A DNA stretch of 38,816 bases from positions 1-38,816 of IMG/VR virus record IMGVR_UViG_3300043100_000005; one strand, given 5' to 3'. How positions within the stretch are numbered: the first letter of the stretch is position 1; every line of letters begins with the position of its first letter. The stretch is from a virus. The position numbers were made by a program, and so were the translations under genes. Below the pieces are notes generated by a model, which saw nothing but the letters and a program-made list of their open reading frames with translations, did not search any database and had not been told where the DNA came from. Positions 14,844-22,088 of this stretch are shown in pieces.

Positions 14844-15446
14844 CTAACTGTCCTCATCGGTGATGTGCACCGGGTTGATTGAGGTACTCACGAAATACGC
14901 CGTGAACGTCACATCAAGTGACTCTTGCGTCTTTTTGTCATACGCCAGCGTCGCCTTGACCTGCGACAGCACCTTGCGGACGATGATGCGGCGGAGCGCG
15001 GGGAGTCCCGTCGACAAGGCGGGTGCCCACCCGTAGATGCACAGCGCCACATACGACGGCTGCGTGGACGTCGCGCCCACCGGGATGTCGAACGTGTTGT
15101 AGCCGCTGCCGGAGCCGGTGATCCCGATGCCGTTCATCGCCGTGTTCAGGTTCGCCAGCGTCATCTCCGACATCTTCGTGGCGACCGTGATCTTCGTCTC
15201 GGTCAGCCGCGCGCCCGGGGACATGGTGAGCTGGTCGACCGAGAAGTCGGTGTAGGTGAGATCCGCCTCGAAGGTCACGCCGCCGTCAGTCGCGCCGATG
15301 TCTGCCCACGGCGACGCGGGAGGCGTCGTGTAGCCCTGCGGGGAGACGACCGCATCGGTCGGCTCGGTGGTGCCGAACGGGGCGACGAAGAATCCGGACG
15401 TCGGACCCATAATCAGGTTTACCGCATTGACTCCGATTGGGATCAT
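14844..15446 (-). CDS. Major tail protein (tail tube)
   Basis: 200 residues. The motif order VNAVNLIMGPTSGFFVAPFG, then DGGVTFEADLTYTDFSVDQL and a C-terminal LDVTFTAYFVS strand matches tail tube proteins, and the gene lies directly before the chaperones. ATG 15446 is used because the preceding VNAVNLIMGP stretch is conserved-like; its AAGGGG is very close to the start, and ATG 15410 is the alternative. An intrinsic terminator-like hairpin stands 37 bases upstream of the start. Confidence 0.85.
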   Translation of the reverse strand: MIPIGVNAVNLIMGPTSGFFVAPFGTTEPTDAVVSPQGYTTPPASPWADIGATDGGVTFEADLTYTDFSVDQLTMSPGARLTETKITVATKMSEMTLANLNTAMNGIGITGSGSGYNTFDIPVGATSTQPSYVALCIYGWAPALSTGLPALRRIIVRKVLSQVKATLAYDKKTQESLDVTFTAYFVSTSINPVHITDEDS

Positions 15447-15477
15447 CCCCTTTGGGCGGGCCGTTTACCGGCGCATG

Positions 15478-15501
15478 AAAAAAGCCCGCACGCTGGCGGG
15501 C
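15478..15501 (-). terminator. Intrinsic terminator-like hairpin upstream of the major tail protein
   Basis: On the minus strand GCCCGC-CAGCGT-GCGGGC is followed directly by TTTTTT: a perfect 6-bp GC stem with a U-tract. It is between the gene ending at 15528 and the major tail protein start at 15446. It could stop part of head-gene transcription or act as a stabilising 5' hairpin. Confidence 0.7.
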
Positions 15502-15527
15502 CGGAAGACGGGAGTGCGGTAAGCGGG

Positions 15528-15896
15528 TCAGTAGACGCCGACGTTCTGCAGCAGGGCGACAGTCACCGCCGAGACGGTCCCGAACGTCACCTCGATGAGG
15601 TTCCCGGGCTGCACGTCCTCGTCACCGGGGAACGGCCCGATCACGTTGATCGCAGACGAGACCAGCGCCGGGGTGAGGGACGTCACCGGCTCGCCCTCGA
15701 CCGTGGTCCCGATCGCGATGGAGCACGTCGAGCCGCCCGACGTGACGTTCGCGTACAGCACTTCCTTGCCGGTGTTCGTGAACGAGACGCCCGTGTAGCC
15801 GGTGAGCACCCCGGCAGCCAGCAGGCTGGTGAGGTTCAGCGGCGCGCTCGCCCCCGTCTTCGGGAGCTGTGTCGCGGTGAGGGACAGCAGTGCCAT
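15528..15896 (-). CDS. Small virion protein before major tail protein
   Basis: 122 residues, ATG at 15896 with AGGAGCCTGACCG upstream that overlaps the end of the previous gene. A single beta-rich domain (VSFTNTGKEVLYANVTSGG, IEVTFGTVSAVTVALLQNVG) with no helices of note. Such 110-130-residue proteins are found next to the tail tube gene in actinophages; head decoration or tail appendage is possible. Function not recognised. A terminator-like hairpin follows it. Confidence 0.7.
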   Translation of the reverse strand: MALLSLTATQLPKTGASAPLNLTSLLAAGVLTGYTGVSFTNTGKEVLYANVTSGGSTCSIAIGTTVEGEPVTSLTPALVSSAINVIGPFPGDEDVQPGNLIEVTFGTVSAVTVALLQNVGVY

Positions 15897-15899
15897 CGG

Positions 15900-16070
15900 T
15901 CAGGCTCCTTCGGTGGTCTTGCCGGACGGCTTCGCCGCGGCGGTCTTCGGGGGCGCGGCGGGGGTCTCGTCCTCGATGAGGAGTCCCTGGCTGCGCAGGC
16001 CGGGCAGCTCGTGGTCCTCCACCTCGATCGGGTCGGCGAACATGGTGACCCGGACCTTCTGCTTGGCCAT
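15900..16070 (-). CDS. Very small hypothetical protein of the head-tail region
   Basis: 56 residues from ATG at 16070 with GGAGCATCC upstream. MAKQKVRVTMFADPIEVEDH is followed by ELPGLRSQGLLIEDE and a Pro/Ala/Lys tail. The longer open frame upstream is shadow of the tail terminator gene. Similar tiny proteins sit between tail terminator and tail tube genes in actinophages. The upstream gene ends 11 bases before its start; function unknown. Confidence 0.7.
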   Translation of the reverse strand: MAKQKVRVTMFADPIEVEDHELPGLRSQGLLIEDETPAAPPKTAAAKPSGKTTEGA

Positions 16071-16081
16071 GGATGCTCCGT

Positions 16082-16582
16082 TCAGGTCAGCACGTCGCCG
16101 GGGGTGCGCCACACGACCTGCATGTCGCACAGGTAATGGGCGTAGTCGGCGGCGTCGGCGTAGTCGCGGCGCGGCTCGGTCAGGAAGTACGCGCTGTCCA
16201 CGACGGCGGACGGGTAGGCGACGCCGTTCGCGGTCAGGGTGAGCAGCCGGTTGAAGCCGGTGCGCTGCAGGGTGGCGTAGCGGATCGTCTCGATCAGCAC
16301 GTTCGCCATGCCCCACGGGGGCTTGTTACTGCCGGGCACGGCCGCCCACGCGTCGACCTGGAGGACGGGTTTCTTCACCGGCAGGTACGGGTCAGGGCTG
16401 CCGCCGACGACGGAGATCGTCACGAACCCGGTCTGGATCCACGAGGCAGGCTTGCCTTCAGGGGTCACGTCGGGGGGGAGGGTGGTGGCGACCATCTGCG
16501 GCGAGAGACCGTCAATTGAGGCGATCCACGCAGCCACGACCAGTTCTGAGGTCGCCAGGAGGGGGAGCGCGGGGGCGGTCAT
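16082..16582 (-). CDS. Tail terminator / tail completion-type protein
   Basis: 166 residues, ATG at 16582 after AGGGAGGCGATCC. The sequence WIASIDGLSPQMVATTLPPD, GFVTISVVGGSPDPYLPVKK and PVLQVDAWAAV is typical of proteins that cap the tail tube and join it to the head. It lies after the gp10-like gene and before the tail tube gene, as expected for a tail terminator. Its start codon is back to back with the plus-strand gene at 16627 (44 bases between). Confidence 0.7.
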   Translation of the reverse strand: MTAPALPLLATSELVVAAWIASIDGLSPQMVATTLPPDVTPEGKPASWIQTGFVTISVVGGSPDPYLPVKKPVLQVDAWAAVPGSNKPPWGMANVLIETIRYATLQRTGFNRLLTLTANGVAYPSAVVDSAYFLTEPRRDYADAADYAHYLCDMQVVWRTPGDVLT

Positions 16583-16614
16583 GGATCGCCTCCCTGGCTA
16601 AGGTGAGCGCGGTC

Positions 16615-16620
16615 TACGAT
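16615..16620 (+). promoter_or_regulatory. -10 box (TACGAT) of leaderless island 5
   Basis: TACGAT followed by 6 bases and the GTG at 16627. Confidence 0.6.
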
Positions 16621-16626
16621 GGCCCG

Positions 16627-17181
16627 GTGGAACGCAGAACATGGACAGTGACGGACAAGGCGGCGTGGGGTCCGGGGCCATGGCGGGATGAGCCCGACAA
16701 GGAGCAGTTCACCGACGAGGCCACCGGCCTGCCGTGCCTGATCGTGCGGAACTCAGCTGGCGCCCTGTGCGGTTACGTGGGCGTCGGCGAGGGTCACCCC
16801 TGGTTCGGGAAGGACCCCGGCGACCTGGAGACCCGCACTGCCTTCGAGGTCGACTACGCGGATCTCTGCCAGGAAGGCCCGGAGGCGGAGACGATCTGCC
16901 ATGTCCCCGCGCCCGGCGAGCCTGACCGGGTCTGGTGGCTGGGGTTTCACTGCAGTCACGCATGGGATATCTCGCCCGGCATCGAGGCCCGCGAAGAATC
17001 CCTGCACGGCTGGGAGCCGGTCAGGCTCGCCGGCGCGTCGTACAAGACTGCCGCCTGCGTCAAGGCCCTGTGTGCGGTACTGGCGGCAGATGCGGTCGCG
17101 GCAGCGCGCTCTAGTCGCCGCGCTCTTGATAGAGCGCAGGGCGCAGGAAACTGTGCGGGGGGACCGATTCGGGGCCTGTGA
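16627..17181 (+). CDS. Hypothetical actinophage protein (WGPGPW / VWWLGFHC type)
   Basis: 184 residues from GTG at 16627, 6 bases after TACGAT; the longer frame to 16516 is shadow of the tail terminator gene. WGPGPWRDEPDKEQFTDEAT, GLPCLIVRNSAGALCGYVGV, ETICHVP and RVWWLGFHCSHAWDISPG form a pattern I know from many actinobacterial phage and mobile-element proteins of unknown function. Conserved Cys and His may bind metal. The last about 25 residues extend antisense over the 3' end of the gp10-like gene. Single-gene island 5. Confidence 0.8.
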   Translation: MERRTWTVTDKAAWGPGPWRDEPDKEQFTDEATGLPCLIVRNSAGALCGYVGVGEGHPWFGKDPGDLETRTAFEVDYADLCQEGPEAETICHVPAPGEPDRVWWLGFHCSHAWDISPGIEAREESLHGWEPVRLAGASYKTAACVKALCAVLAADAVAAARSSRRALDRAQGAGNCAGGPIRGL

Positions 17182-17578
17182 CACGAGTTGACGGGTGAAA
17201 CACCCTATGTCCCATTTCTACAAAAAGGGCATATGTGCGGCCTTCGTCCTCGACGTGGTGCACGGCCCGCGTCGTCAGCGACCCGGCGTTCCGTCCCGGG
17301 TCCGGGTGCGTGAGCGATGCCGTCCGCTCACTGAGCCGTCCCGGCCTGCGTGAGACGTACAGGTTCCCGTCGCTGTCCTCGCCGCCGCCGGACGCCGACA
17401 CGATGATGTCCTCGTCCTCCATGTGATGCTCGATGGAGGCCTTGAGAGCGCCGGTACGCACCGGGCAGTAGCGGCGGGCATCGTCGGCGATGTCCGGGCC
17501 GAGGCGCTCGTCGCCGAACGTCTCCCACGCGGACATGACCTGCTCGCGCCATCCGGGGTCGATCTCGACACGGGCCAC
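17111..17578 (-). CDS. HK97 gp10-like head-tail protein
   Basis: 155 residues from GTG at 17578, 6 bases after GGGAGG. The signature DARRYCPVRTGALKASIE, followed by TYALFVEMGHRVFHPSTRV and SFLRPALYQ, is the HK97 gp10 family, which works at the head-tail junction. Between the 17798-18214 gene and the tail terminator. The 3' end overlaps the opposite-strand gene by 71 bases. Confidence 0.85.
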   Translation of the reverse strand: MARVEIDPGWREQVMSAWETFGDERLGPDIADDARRYCPVRTGALKASIEHHMEDEDIIVSASGGGEDSDGNLYVSRRPGRLSERTASLTHPDPGRNAGSLTTRAVHHVEDEGRTYALFVEMGHRVFHPSTRVTGPESVPPHSFLRPALYQERGD

Positions 17579-17594
17579 GAGAGCCTCCCTCGGG

Positions 17595-17600
17595 TACGTT
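17595..17600 (+). promoter_or_regulatory. -10 box (TACGTT) of leaderless island 6
   Basis: TACGTT, then 6 bases, then GTG at 17607. Confidence 0.6.
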
Positions 17601-17606
17601 CGGGAC

Positions 17607-17801
17607 GTGGTGGTGACACAGGAGCGCACGACGTGCCGGCGCCGGCGACCGCAGGACGAGTTCTTCACCGCCGGGAAGCAGCCCGGCACGGGGCGCCGGG
17701 TGCCTATCTGGCGCCCGTGCCGGGAGAAGCCGTGGGATAACCCTGACGATCCCGGCGAGACCCACGACGCCGACGTGCTCGAGTCCGCGCGACGGGCCTA
17801 G
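17607..17801 (+). CDS. Small hypothetical protein
   Basis: 64 residues. Three GTG codons in a row (17607, 17610, 17613) could start it; the first is 6 bases from the -10 box. TQERTTCRRRRPQDEFFTAG, then GRRVPIWRPCREKPWDN: a basic N-terminus, two cysteines and an acidic tail. The protein is short but coding-like, and it is placed exactly between two divergent/convergent virion genes (28 bases from one start, 4-base overlap with the other stop). Function unknown. Confidence 0.6.
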   Translation: MVVTQERTTCRRRRPQDEFFTAGKQPGTGRRVPIWRPCREKPWDNPDDPGETHDADVLESARRA

Positions 17802-18214
17802 GAGACTGCCGGGAGGTCACCTTCCGCACCGACGGCCAGCATGCGCACGGGCAGCGTGACGGTGACCGTCACCATTTCCCTCTGCGGATGAAAGTCCAGC
17901 TCGTGCAGCTTGATGCCGCCCTGGGTGAGCACCGAGACGCCGTTGATCCGCACGTCGTCCGGGACGATGATCGTCGACGCCATGCTGTCATCGCTGGTGG
18001 TCCGCCCGCGCTCGATGATCTCCATGGTCACCGCGAGCGGGGGCTTAGCGCCGAACGCCTCGCGGCGTGCCCGCTGGAGCGACAGGATCAGCCGGTCCAG
18101 TTCGTGCGCCGAGAACTCCGGCTGGCCCGCGCCAGCCTGGCAGCAGCCATCGGACCAGGCGACCTCGAAGTCCGCGCCGTCCTCGTCACGGCTCTTGAAG
18201 ACCTCGCGGGGCAT
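17798..18214 (-). CDS. Head-tail region hypothetical protein
   Basis: 138 residues, ATG at 18214 after GGAGACTT. N-terminal FKSRDEDGADFEVAWSDGCC, a helical section about 35-55 and a beta C-terminus (IIVPDDVRINGVSVLTQGGI, MVTVTVTLPVRMLAV). Located between the head closure protein and the gp10-like protein. I do not recognise a family; a minor connector role is inferred from gene order. Confidence 0.65.
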   Translation of the reverse strand: MPREVFKSRDEDGADFEVAWSDGCCQAGAGQPEFSAHELDRLILSLQRARREAFGAKPPLAVTMEIIERGRTTSDDSMASTIIVPDDVRINGVSVLTQGGIKLHELDFHPQREMVTVTVTLPVRMLAVGAEGDLPAVS

Positions 18215-18261
18215 AAGTCTCCGATCTCTACGGGCTCATCCGCGCTGGTGACGCCGGGCGG

Positions 18262-18684
18262 TTACGTGTCCCCGGCGACAGCGACGCCGGACCTGAGCCG
18301 CAGCGTGAGGATGGTGCGCGGCGGATAGTACCCGAGACCCGGCTCCTGCTGCAGGTCCTCGATCATGTAGGCCCATCCCGTGGCGGGATCAACGATCGTG
18401 TCCGTCTCCTCGACGCCGGCCCATCCGGGCATGATGCACTTGATCGCCCGGATGACGGACAGCCGCTGGGTGGCCGGGTCGAACGCGCTCTGCGACGTCT
18501 CGGCGATGGCCGCCGGGACCCCCGTCAGGTACGGCGTGCCCACGTCAGACTCGTCGCCGTAGGCGTTCGCCGTGGTGCCGCGGAGAACGGTCACCCTGCG
18601 GTTCATGAACCGCAGCACCGAGGACGACCCGGCGCCGGAACCGGGGCTTCCGCCGCCGGGTGACGGCGGCCGCGCCCTGGCCAT
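18262..18684 (-). CDS. Head closure / head-tail adaptor protein
   Basis: 140 residues from ATG at 18684, overlapping the upstream stop as TGATG. After a Pro/Gly/Ser-rich leader of about 24 residues it reads FMNRRVTVLRGTTANAYGDE, LTGVPAAIAETSQ, then a beta core with GWAYMIEDLQQEPGLGYYPPRTILTLRL. This is the pattern of SPP1 gp16/HK97 gp7-like stopper proteins. Follows the connector gene, the usual order. Confidence 0.7.
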   Translation of the reverse strand: MARARPPSPGGGSPGSGAGSSSVLRFMNRRVTVLRGTTANAYGDESDVGTPYLTGVPAAIAETSQSAFDPATQRLSVIRAIKCIMPGWAGVEETDTIVDPATGWAYMIEDLQQEPGLGYYPPRTILTLRLRSGVAVAGDT

Positions 18685-19607
18685 CACATAATCCGTTTGA
18701 ACGGATCGAGTGCCATCTCGCTCTCGGTCGCGAGCGACCCGAGGCCGCCGGGGAGCATCCCGGATGAGGACTGGGCGGCGATCGCCGTGATCGCCTCCAG
18801 TGCCATCACCGCCGCCGTCAGGGCCGCGGCGTGGAGGGCGGCGAGCGGGATCGCGGTGAACACCGCGCCGGGGCCGTGGGCGAACTCCAGTGGCGACGCG
18901 AGGGTGAGCGTCCCCGGTCCCGCCTGCACCGTGCCGCCGGCACCGGGAAGCTGCACCGGAGCGGTCGCCGCCGCTGCGGTGACCGACGCGCATTCGGTCG
19001 CCGGGCCGTCGAGAATGAACCCGGCCCATCCGTCCCACCCGGTCACGTCGTCGACCGGCACGGACTCCGCGCCCGCGTCGACCTGCCCTGTGACGCCGGC
19101 ATGCGGGTAGCCCGAGGTGGCCGACAGGGAGACGAGCAGGCCGCCCCTGCCGTAGTCCCGGTTGATGTAGCGGGGCGCGATGTCGACCGCGCTGCCGCCG
19201 GACGGCCCGTACACCGGGTTGCCTGAGGCCGGCTGCAGGACCGGCGTGCGGATCCGGCACTGGTTCGCGGGGACCGGCGTCCACTGCGGCGGGAATGCTC
19301 TCGCCTGCGACACCTGGACCGCGTTGACCGCGATCACCGGCCACTGGCGGGTGATCAGCGTGGCGATCCCCGTGTTCCGGTCGACTGCGACGCGGGGCAT
19401 CCCCGGCCCGGGGATCTGCTCGGTGACCGCTACTGCACGCAGGGGCTGCCCGAGGTAGCCGTCGACCAGGGACGTGGCTGTCTGGCAGGTGATGGCGAGC
19501 TGCGCGTGCCGCGTCACCGCGTCGGCGGTCAGGGCCGGGACCACGTCCCAGGCCAGTCCGGCGGGCTGGTTAAGGAGGATCTGCGGCGTTACGTAACTCG
19601 TCGCCAT
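18684..19607 (-). CDS. Head-tail connector (adaptor) protein
   Basis: 307 residues, ATG at 19607 after GGAGGGCAGC. The start TPQILLNQPAGLAWDVVPAL, the helix LAITCQTATSLVDGYLGQPL and the strand-rich RWPVIAV-like section (ITRQWPVIAVNAVQVSQARA) resemble adaptors that bind the portal. It is larger than the usual 100-200 residues because a beta domain (about 140-240) is inserted before a C-terminal hydrophobic helix (AALHAAALTAAVMALEAITA). Confidence 0.7.
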   Translation of the reverse strand: MATSYVTPQILLNQPAGLAWDVVPALTADAVTRHAQLAITCQTATSLVDGYLGQPLRAVAVTEQIPGPGMPRVAVDRNTGIATLITRQWPVIAVNAVQVSQARAFPPQWTPVPANQCRIRTPVLQPASGNPVYGPSGGSAVDIAPRYINRDYGRGGLLVSLSATSGYPHAGVTGQVDAGAESVPVDDVTGWDGWAGFILDGPATECASVTAAAATAPVQLPGAGGTVQAGPGTLTLASPLEFAHGPGAVFTAIPLAALHAAALTAAVMALEAITAIAAQSSSGMLPGGLGSLATESEMALDPFKRIM

Positions 19608-19635
19608 GCTGCCCTCCGCCGCCTATGCTCGTGAT

Positions 19636-19751
19636 CGCGGGAGGCTGGGGGCCGTACAGGAATCAGGCACCGTGCGGGCCGGCAGGCGCCTAGGTCGCCG
19701 GACGCCCGGAGATCGGAGTTTGCGGGTTCGAGTCCCGCGCGGCCTCCCGCG
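19636..19751 (+). other. tRNA-like element (T-arm and acceptor-like stem)
   Basis: A perfect T-arm, GCGGG-TTCGAGT-CCCGC, lies at 19722-19738. The ends of the element are a perfect 10-bp inverted repeat, CGCGGGAGGC (19636-19645) with GCCTCCCGCG (19742-19751), extending inward by one T-G pair. A GCC...GGC stem with a GG-containing loop at about 19651-19667 could be a D-arm. The span (about 108 bases between acceptor ends) is too long for a normal tRNA, and I could not find a convincing anticodon loop. It may be a decayed tRNA, a tRNA mimic, an att core or an RNA-processing signal. Confidence 0.4.
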
Positions 19752-19753
19752 CC

Positions 19754-19759
19754 TAGCAT
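19754..19759 (+). promoter_or_regulatory. -10 box (TAGCAT) of leaderless island 7
   Basis: TAGCAT, then 7 bases, then ATG at 19767. It follows immediately after the tRNA-like element. Confidence 0.6.
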
Positions 19760-19766
19760 TGGCCCC

Positions 19767-20255
19767 ATGAGCGAACCACTCGCGCAACGCCAGGATCTGA
19801 GCGAGACCGCTGAGTCATACACCTGCGCCAGCTGCGGAGGCGCGTTCACCAAGGGCCGGAGCGATGAGGACGCGATGGCCGAGGCCAGGTCACTGCTGCC
19901 GGCCGACCTTGAGCCGCCGCTGAGGCCAGGGGGTCCGGCCGCGCCGCACTTCTCGCCGCTCCGCAATCCCGGTACGCGATCTGCCGCGCCGCGCTACGTG
20001 CCCGGCCCGCTGCCCGCAGGCATGGCGCGGGTCGTGCTGGACGAGGACTACTACACGGGCCCCGGCTTCACCGACTACCATGCCGGGTCATCCGAGAGCC
20101 CCTGCCGCGTGTTCGACATCCCGCAGGAGCAGCGCGACCGGTGGCAGGCTGCCATCGATGCTTACTACGCGATGCAGGAGGAGATCGAGGCGCTCACCGA
20201 GGACCGGTCCCGCAATCCCCTCCCGGTGCCGTCGCCAGGGCTGCCGCCGGTCTAG
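19767..20255 (+). CDS. Two-module hypothetical protein with zinc-finger-like N-terminus
   Basis: 162 residues. YTCASCGGAFTKGRSDEDAM and AEARSLLPAD (about 18-48) look like a short zinc-finger and helix unit found in small phage proteins. A Pro-rich linker follows (about 48-80), then a C-terminal unit FDIPQEQRDRWQAAIDAYYA with MQEEIEALTEDR, a helical hairpin. It could be a fusion of two small phage proteins. Single gene of island 7; the last 4 bases overlap the convergent gene. Function unknown. Confidence 0.7.
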   Translation: MSEPLAQRQDLSETAESYTCASCGGAFTKGRSDEDAMAEARSLLPADLEPPLRPGGPAAPHFSPLRNPGTRSAAPRYVPGPLPAGMARVVLDEDYYTGPGFTDYHAGSSESPCRVFDIPQEQRDRWQAAIDAYYAMQEEIEALTEDRSRNPLPVPSPGLPPV

Positions 20256-20470
20256 CCGCTGTCGCCTGCCAGCCACGCGCCCGGGTCGGTGCACAGAACC
20301 AGCGTCACCTTTTCCGGCATCACCCCGGAGCGTTCCGGCCAGCTCTTGATGAACTCGCCGATCGCGGCCAGGTGCGAGTCGTCGGCGGCGGCAGCCCACG
20401 GGCCGTAGGTCTCCTGCCGGGACTCGCCGTCATCCCACTTAACCTGGACGACGAGGAACTGTGCGCCCAC
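20252..20470 (-). CDS. Small hypothetical protein of the head module
   Basis: 72 residues from GTG at 20470, three bases after the upstream TGA. AQFLVVQVKWDDGESRQETY at the start, then a helix (DDSHLAAIGEFIKSW) and a strand (KVTLVLCTD). An alpha/beta mini-protein, no family recognised. It is the only non-beta gene of this head stretch and may be an accessory protein read in the virion direction. Confidence 0.6.
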   Translation of the reverse strand: MGAQFLVVQVKWDDGESRQETYGPWAAAADDSHLAAIGEFIKSWPERSGVMPEKVTLVLCTDPGAWLAGDSG

Positions 20471-20473
20471 CCG

Positions 20474-20908
20474 TCACCGCCCGAACAGGCTGAACGACAC
20501 GCCGCTGAACACCGGGGACGTCCCCGTCAGCACCCACCGGATCCGCCCGTTGTAAGTCAGGCTGTAGCCGTCGGAGATGTTGCCGTACACGGTGCCGGGG
20601 AAACCCAGCGTCGCACCCGAGATCGCGGTCGCGTTGCTGACCAGGCACCAGTTCCCGTACGCATCCTCGACATCGAAGAACACCGCCAGTTCCGGCGTCG
20701 TGCCCGACACGGCAGTGACGCCGACGACCAGCAGCCCGTTGGACACCGACGACACGTCGATCACGCCGCCGCCGGCCTGGCTGACCTGGTTCGTGATGTC
20801 CGCTGTCACCGTGTCGGAACTGGCGGCAAGAGTCAGCTCGCAGGCACGGAACAGTTCCTGCGTGGCGGTGAAACCCGGCTCGGGAACACCGGCGCGGGCA
20901 GGGGGCAT
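20474..20908 (-). CDS. Beta-rich head-region structural protein
   Basis: 144 residues, ATG at 20908 with a near-perfect AAGGAGGACCG. One beta domain: ITNQVSQAGGGVIDVSSVSN, TPELAVFFDVEDAYGNWCLV, GTVYGNISDGYSLTYNGRIR and a final VSFSLFGR strand. Likely a capsid or tail-fibre decoration protein by composition and place, with no specific family. Strong ribosome-binding site fits high expression. Confidence 0.65.
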   Translation of the reverse strand: MPPARAGVPEPGFTATQELFRACELTLAASSDTVTADITNQVSQAGGGVIDVSSVSNGLLVVGVTAVSGTTPELAVFFDVEDAYGNWCLVSNATAISGATLGFPGTVYGNISDGYSLTYNGRIRWVLTGTSPVFSGVSFSLFGR

Positions 20909-20936
20909 CGGTCCTCCTTGAAAACGGGGGCGTCCG

Positions 20937-21326
20937 CTAGCAGCCGATAGCCGTCTGCGTGGCGATCGCCGTGGTCGTCCCGGCCCACTTCACGTACCAG
21001 CCGGCCGGGAGGCGGAAGCTGATCAGCTGCCCTGCGGTCACGGACGAGCTGGGCAGGATCGTGTTCGCCGGCGTCGACGTGGGACCGATCGCGACCGTGG
21101 TCGCCGTCCCGGAGGTGGTGACGGCCAGGTAAACCATGTAATCCCGGGTCGTATCGCTGAGCTGCGCTGCGGTGCCGGCCGCGAAGGCGGGAGCAAGGAC
21201 CGGCGCGGACCCGGCGGTGTTCGAGCCGTCACCGAGGCTGAGGACGCCGGTAAGGGTCTCGGGGCTGGCGGGGGACTCCGCCTGCAGGGGGCCGTTGCCG
21301 CCGCCGCCTACGATTGCCGTGGGCAT
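20937..21326 (-). CDS. Beta-rich head decoration-type protein
   Basis: 129 residues, ATG at 21326 after GGAGGTTCAATC. Gly-rich N-terminus, then RDYMVYLAVTTSGTATTVAI, LISFRLPAGWYVKWAGTTTA: a small beta sandwich. The neighbour at 20474 has a similar style. Capsid surface or decoration role is inferred. A tight GC hairpin (21348-21365) stands 21 bases before the start. Confidence 0.65.
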   Translation of the reverse strand: MPTAIVGGGGNGPLQAESPASPETLTGVLSLGDGSNTAGSAPVLAPAFAAGTAAQLSDTTRDYMVYLAVTTSGTATTVAIGPTSTPANTILPSSSVTAGQLISFRLPAGWYVKWAGTTTAIATQTAIGC

Positions 21327-21347
21327 GATTGAACCTCCATGAGGTCA

Positions 21348-21365
21348 GCGCGGGCAAGCCCGCGC
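21348..21365 (-). other. Hairpin upstream of the 20937-21326 gene
   Basis: GCGCGGG and CCCGCGC pair perfectly around a 4-base loop. No U-run follows. 21 bases separate it from the start codon. Confidence 0.55.
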
Positions 21366-21383
21366 GGAGAGGGGAAACGGGGG

Positions 21384-21827
21384 CTAGCCGGCCTTGGGGG
21401 CCGGGGTCTTGCGCTTCGCGGCGGACCTCCCGGTGTCCCCGGCGTCATCTGAGGGGCCGCCCTCCGGGGCCTCCGCCGGCTGCTCCGGGGCTGCGGGGAC
21501 GCTGGCGGCAGGCGAGCCGCCCTGGGCGAGCTGCATGGCGGCGAGCTGCGTCATGACCTCAGTGAGCTGCCGGGTCAGGGCCGCGTTGGTCTCCATGACC
21601 TCCAGCATCGACGCCGGGTCACGGCGGCGGGCCATCTCCATGCCGTGCAGCCGGCCGGCCCGCTCCTCCTCGGTCTCCCACAGCTTGCGTCCCTTGACGC
21701 CGGTGGTGGCCAGCACGTCCGACACGTCGTCAGGGAAGGCGAACGAGCCGTCGTCCGGGTCGGCCTCGAAGTGGCCGTACCCGGGATCCTCGTGGGCGAT
21801 CGCGCCGATCAGTGAGTACAGGCGCAT
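21384..21827 (-). CDS. Head-region protein following capsid
   Basis: 147 residues from ATG at 21827 with AAGGAGCC upstream; the longer frame is shadow. MRLYSLIGAIAHEDPGYGHF, then SFAFPDDVSDVLATTGVKGR and LWETEEERAGRLHGMEMARR, a helical part with a Gln/Met-rich heptad-like stretch (ALTRQLTEVMTQLAAMQLAQ) and a disordered Ala/Pro/Lys tail. Resembles conserved proteins located after the capsid gene in actinophages. Function unknown. An 11-bp hairpin lies 27 bases before its start. Confidence 0.7.
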   Translation of the reverse strand: MRLYSLIGAIAHEDPGYGHFEADPDDGSFAFPDDVSDVLATTGVKGRKLWETEEERAGRLHGMEMARRRDPASMLEVMETNAALTRQLTEVMTQLAAMQLAQGGSPAASVPAAPEQPAEAPEGGPSDDAGDTGRSAAKRKTPAPKAG

Positions 21828-21854
21828 GGGCAATGGCTCCTTCGGGCATGGCGG

Positions 21855-21883
21855 AGGCCCGGGAGAATCAGCCTCCCGGGCCT
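21855..21883 (-). other. 11-bp perfect hairpin upstream of the 21384-21827 gene
   Basis: AGGCCCGGGAG and CTCCCGGGCCT with a 7-base loop. No U-tract follows on either strand. 27 bases upstream of a start codon. Confidence 0.65.
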
Positions 21884-21901
21884 TGATGGCGGGTCTTGGT
21901 C

Positions 21902-22051
21902 TTATGCCGCAGGATCGCGGCGGTACTTCCGCAGCCTCAGGTTCTCGCACCAGCCGCGCGCGAAGACCGGCTTGCGGCATGGCATGCCGTCCTCGGTCAT
22001 CGGGTACGGGTCGTCCTTACGGGCCAGGGTTCCTTCTGTAGCGTGGTCCAC
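21902..22051 (-). CDS. Small basic cysteine-containing protein
   Basis: 49 residues from GTG at 22051 with CGGGAGAGACAGGC upstream. TEDGMPCRKPVFARGWCENL followed by RLRKYRRDPAA; two cysteines ten residues apart and a very basic end. Short, but the Shine-Dalgarno and the change of composition at the GTG support it. It sits between two strong hairpins, directly after the capsid gene. Function unknown; nucleic-acid binding is conceivable. Confidence 0.5.
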   Translation of the reverse strand: MDHATEGTLARKDDPYPMTEDGMPCRKPVFARGWCENLRLRKYRRDPAA

Positions 22052-22088
22052 GCCTGTCTCTCCCGGTTGGGTCGGGGGTTTCGGGCTA

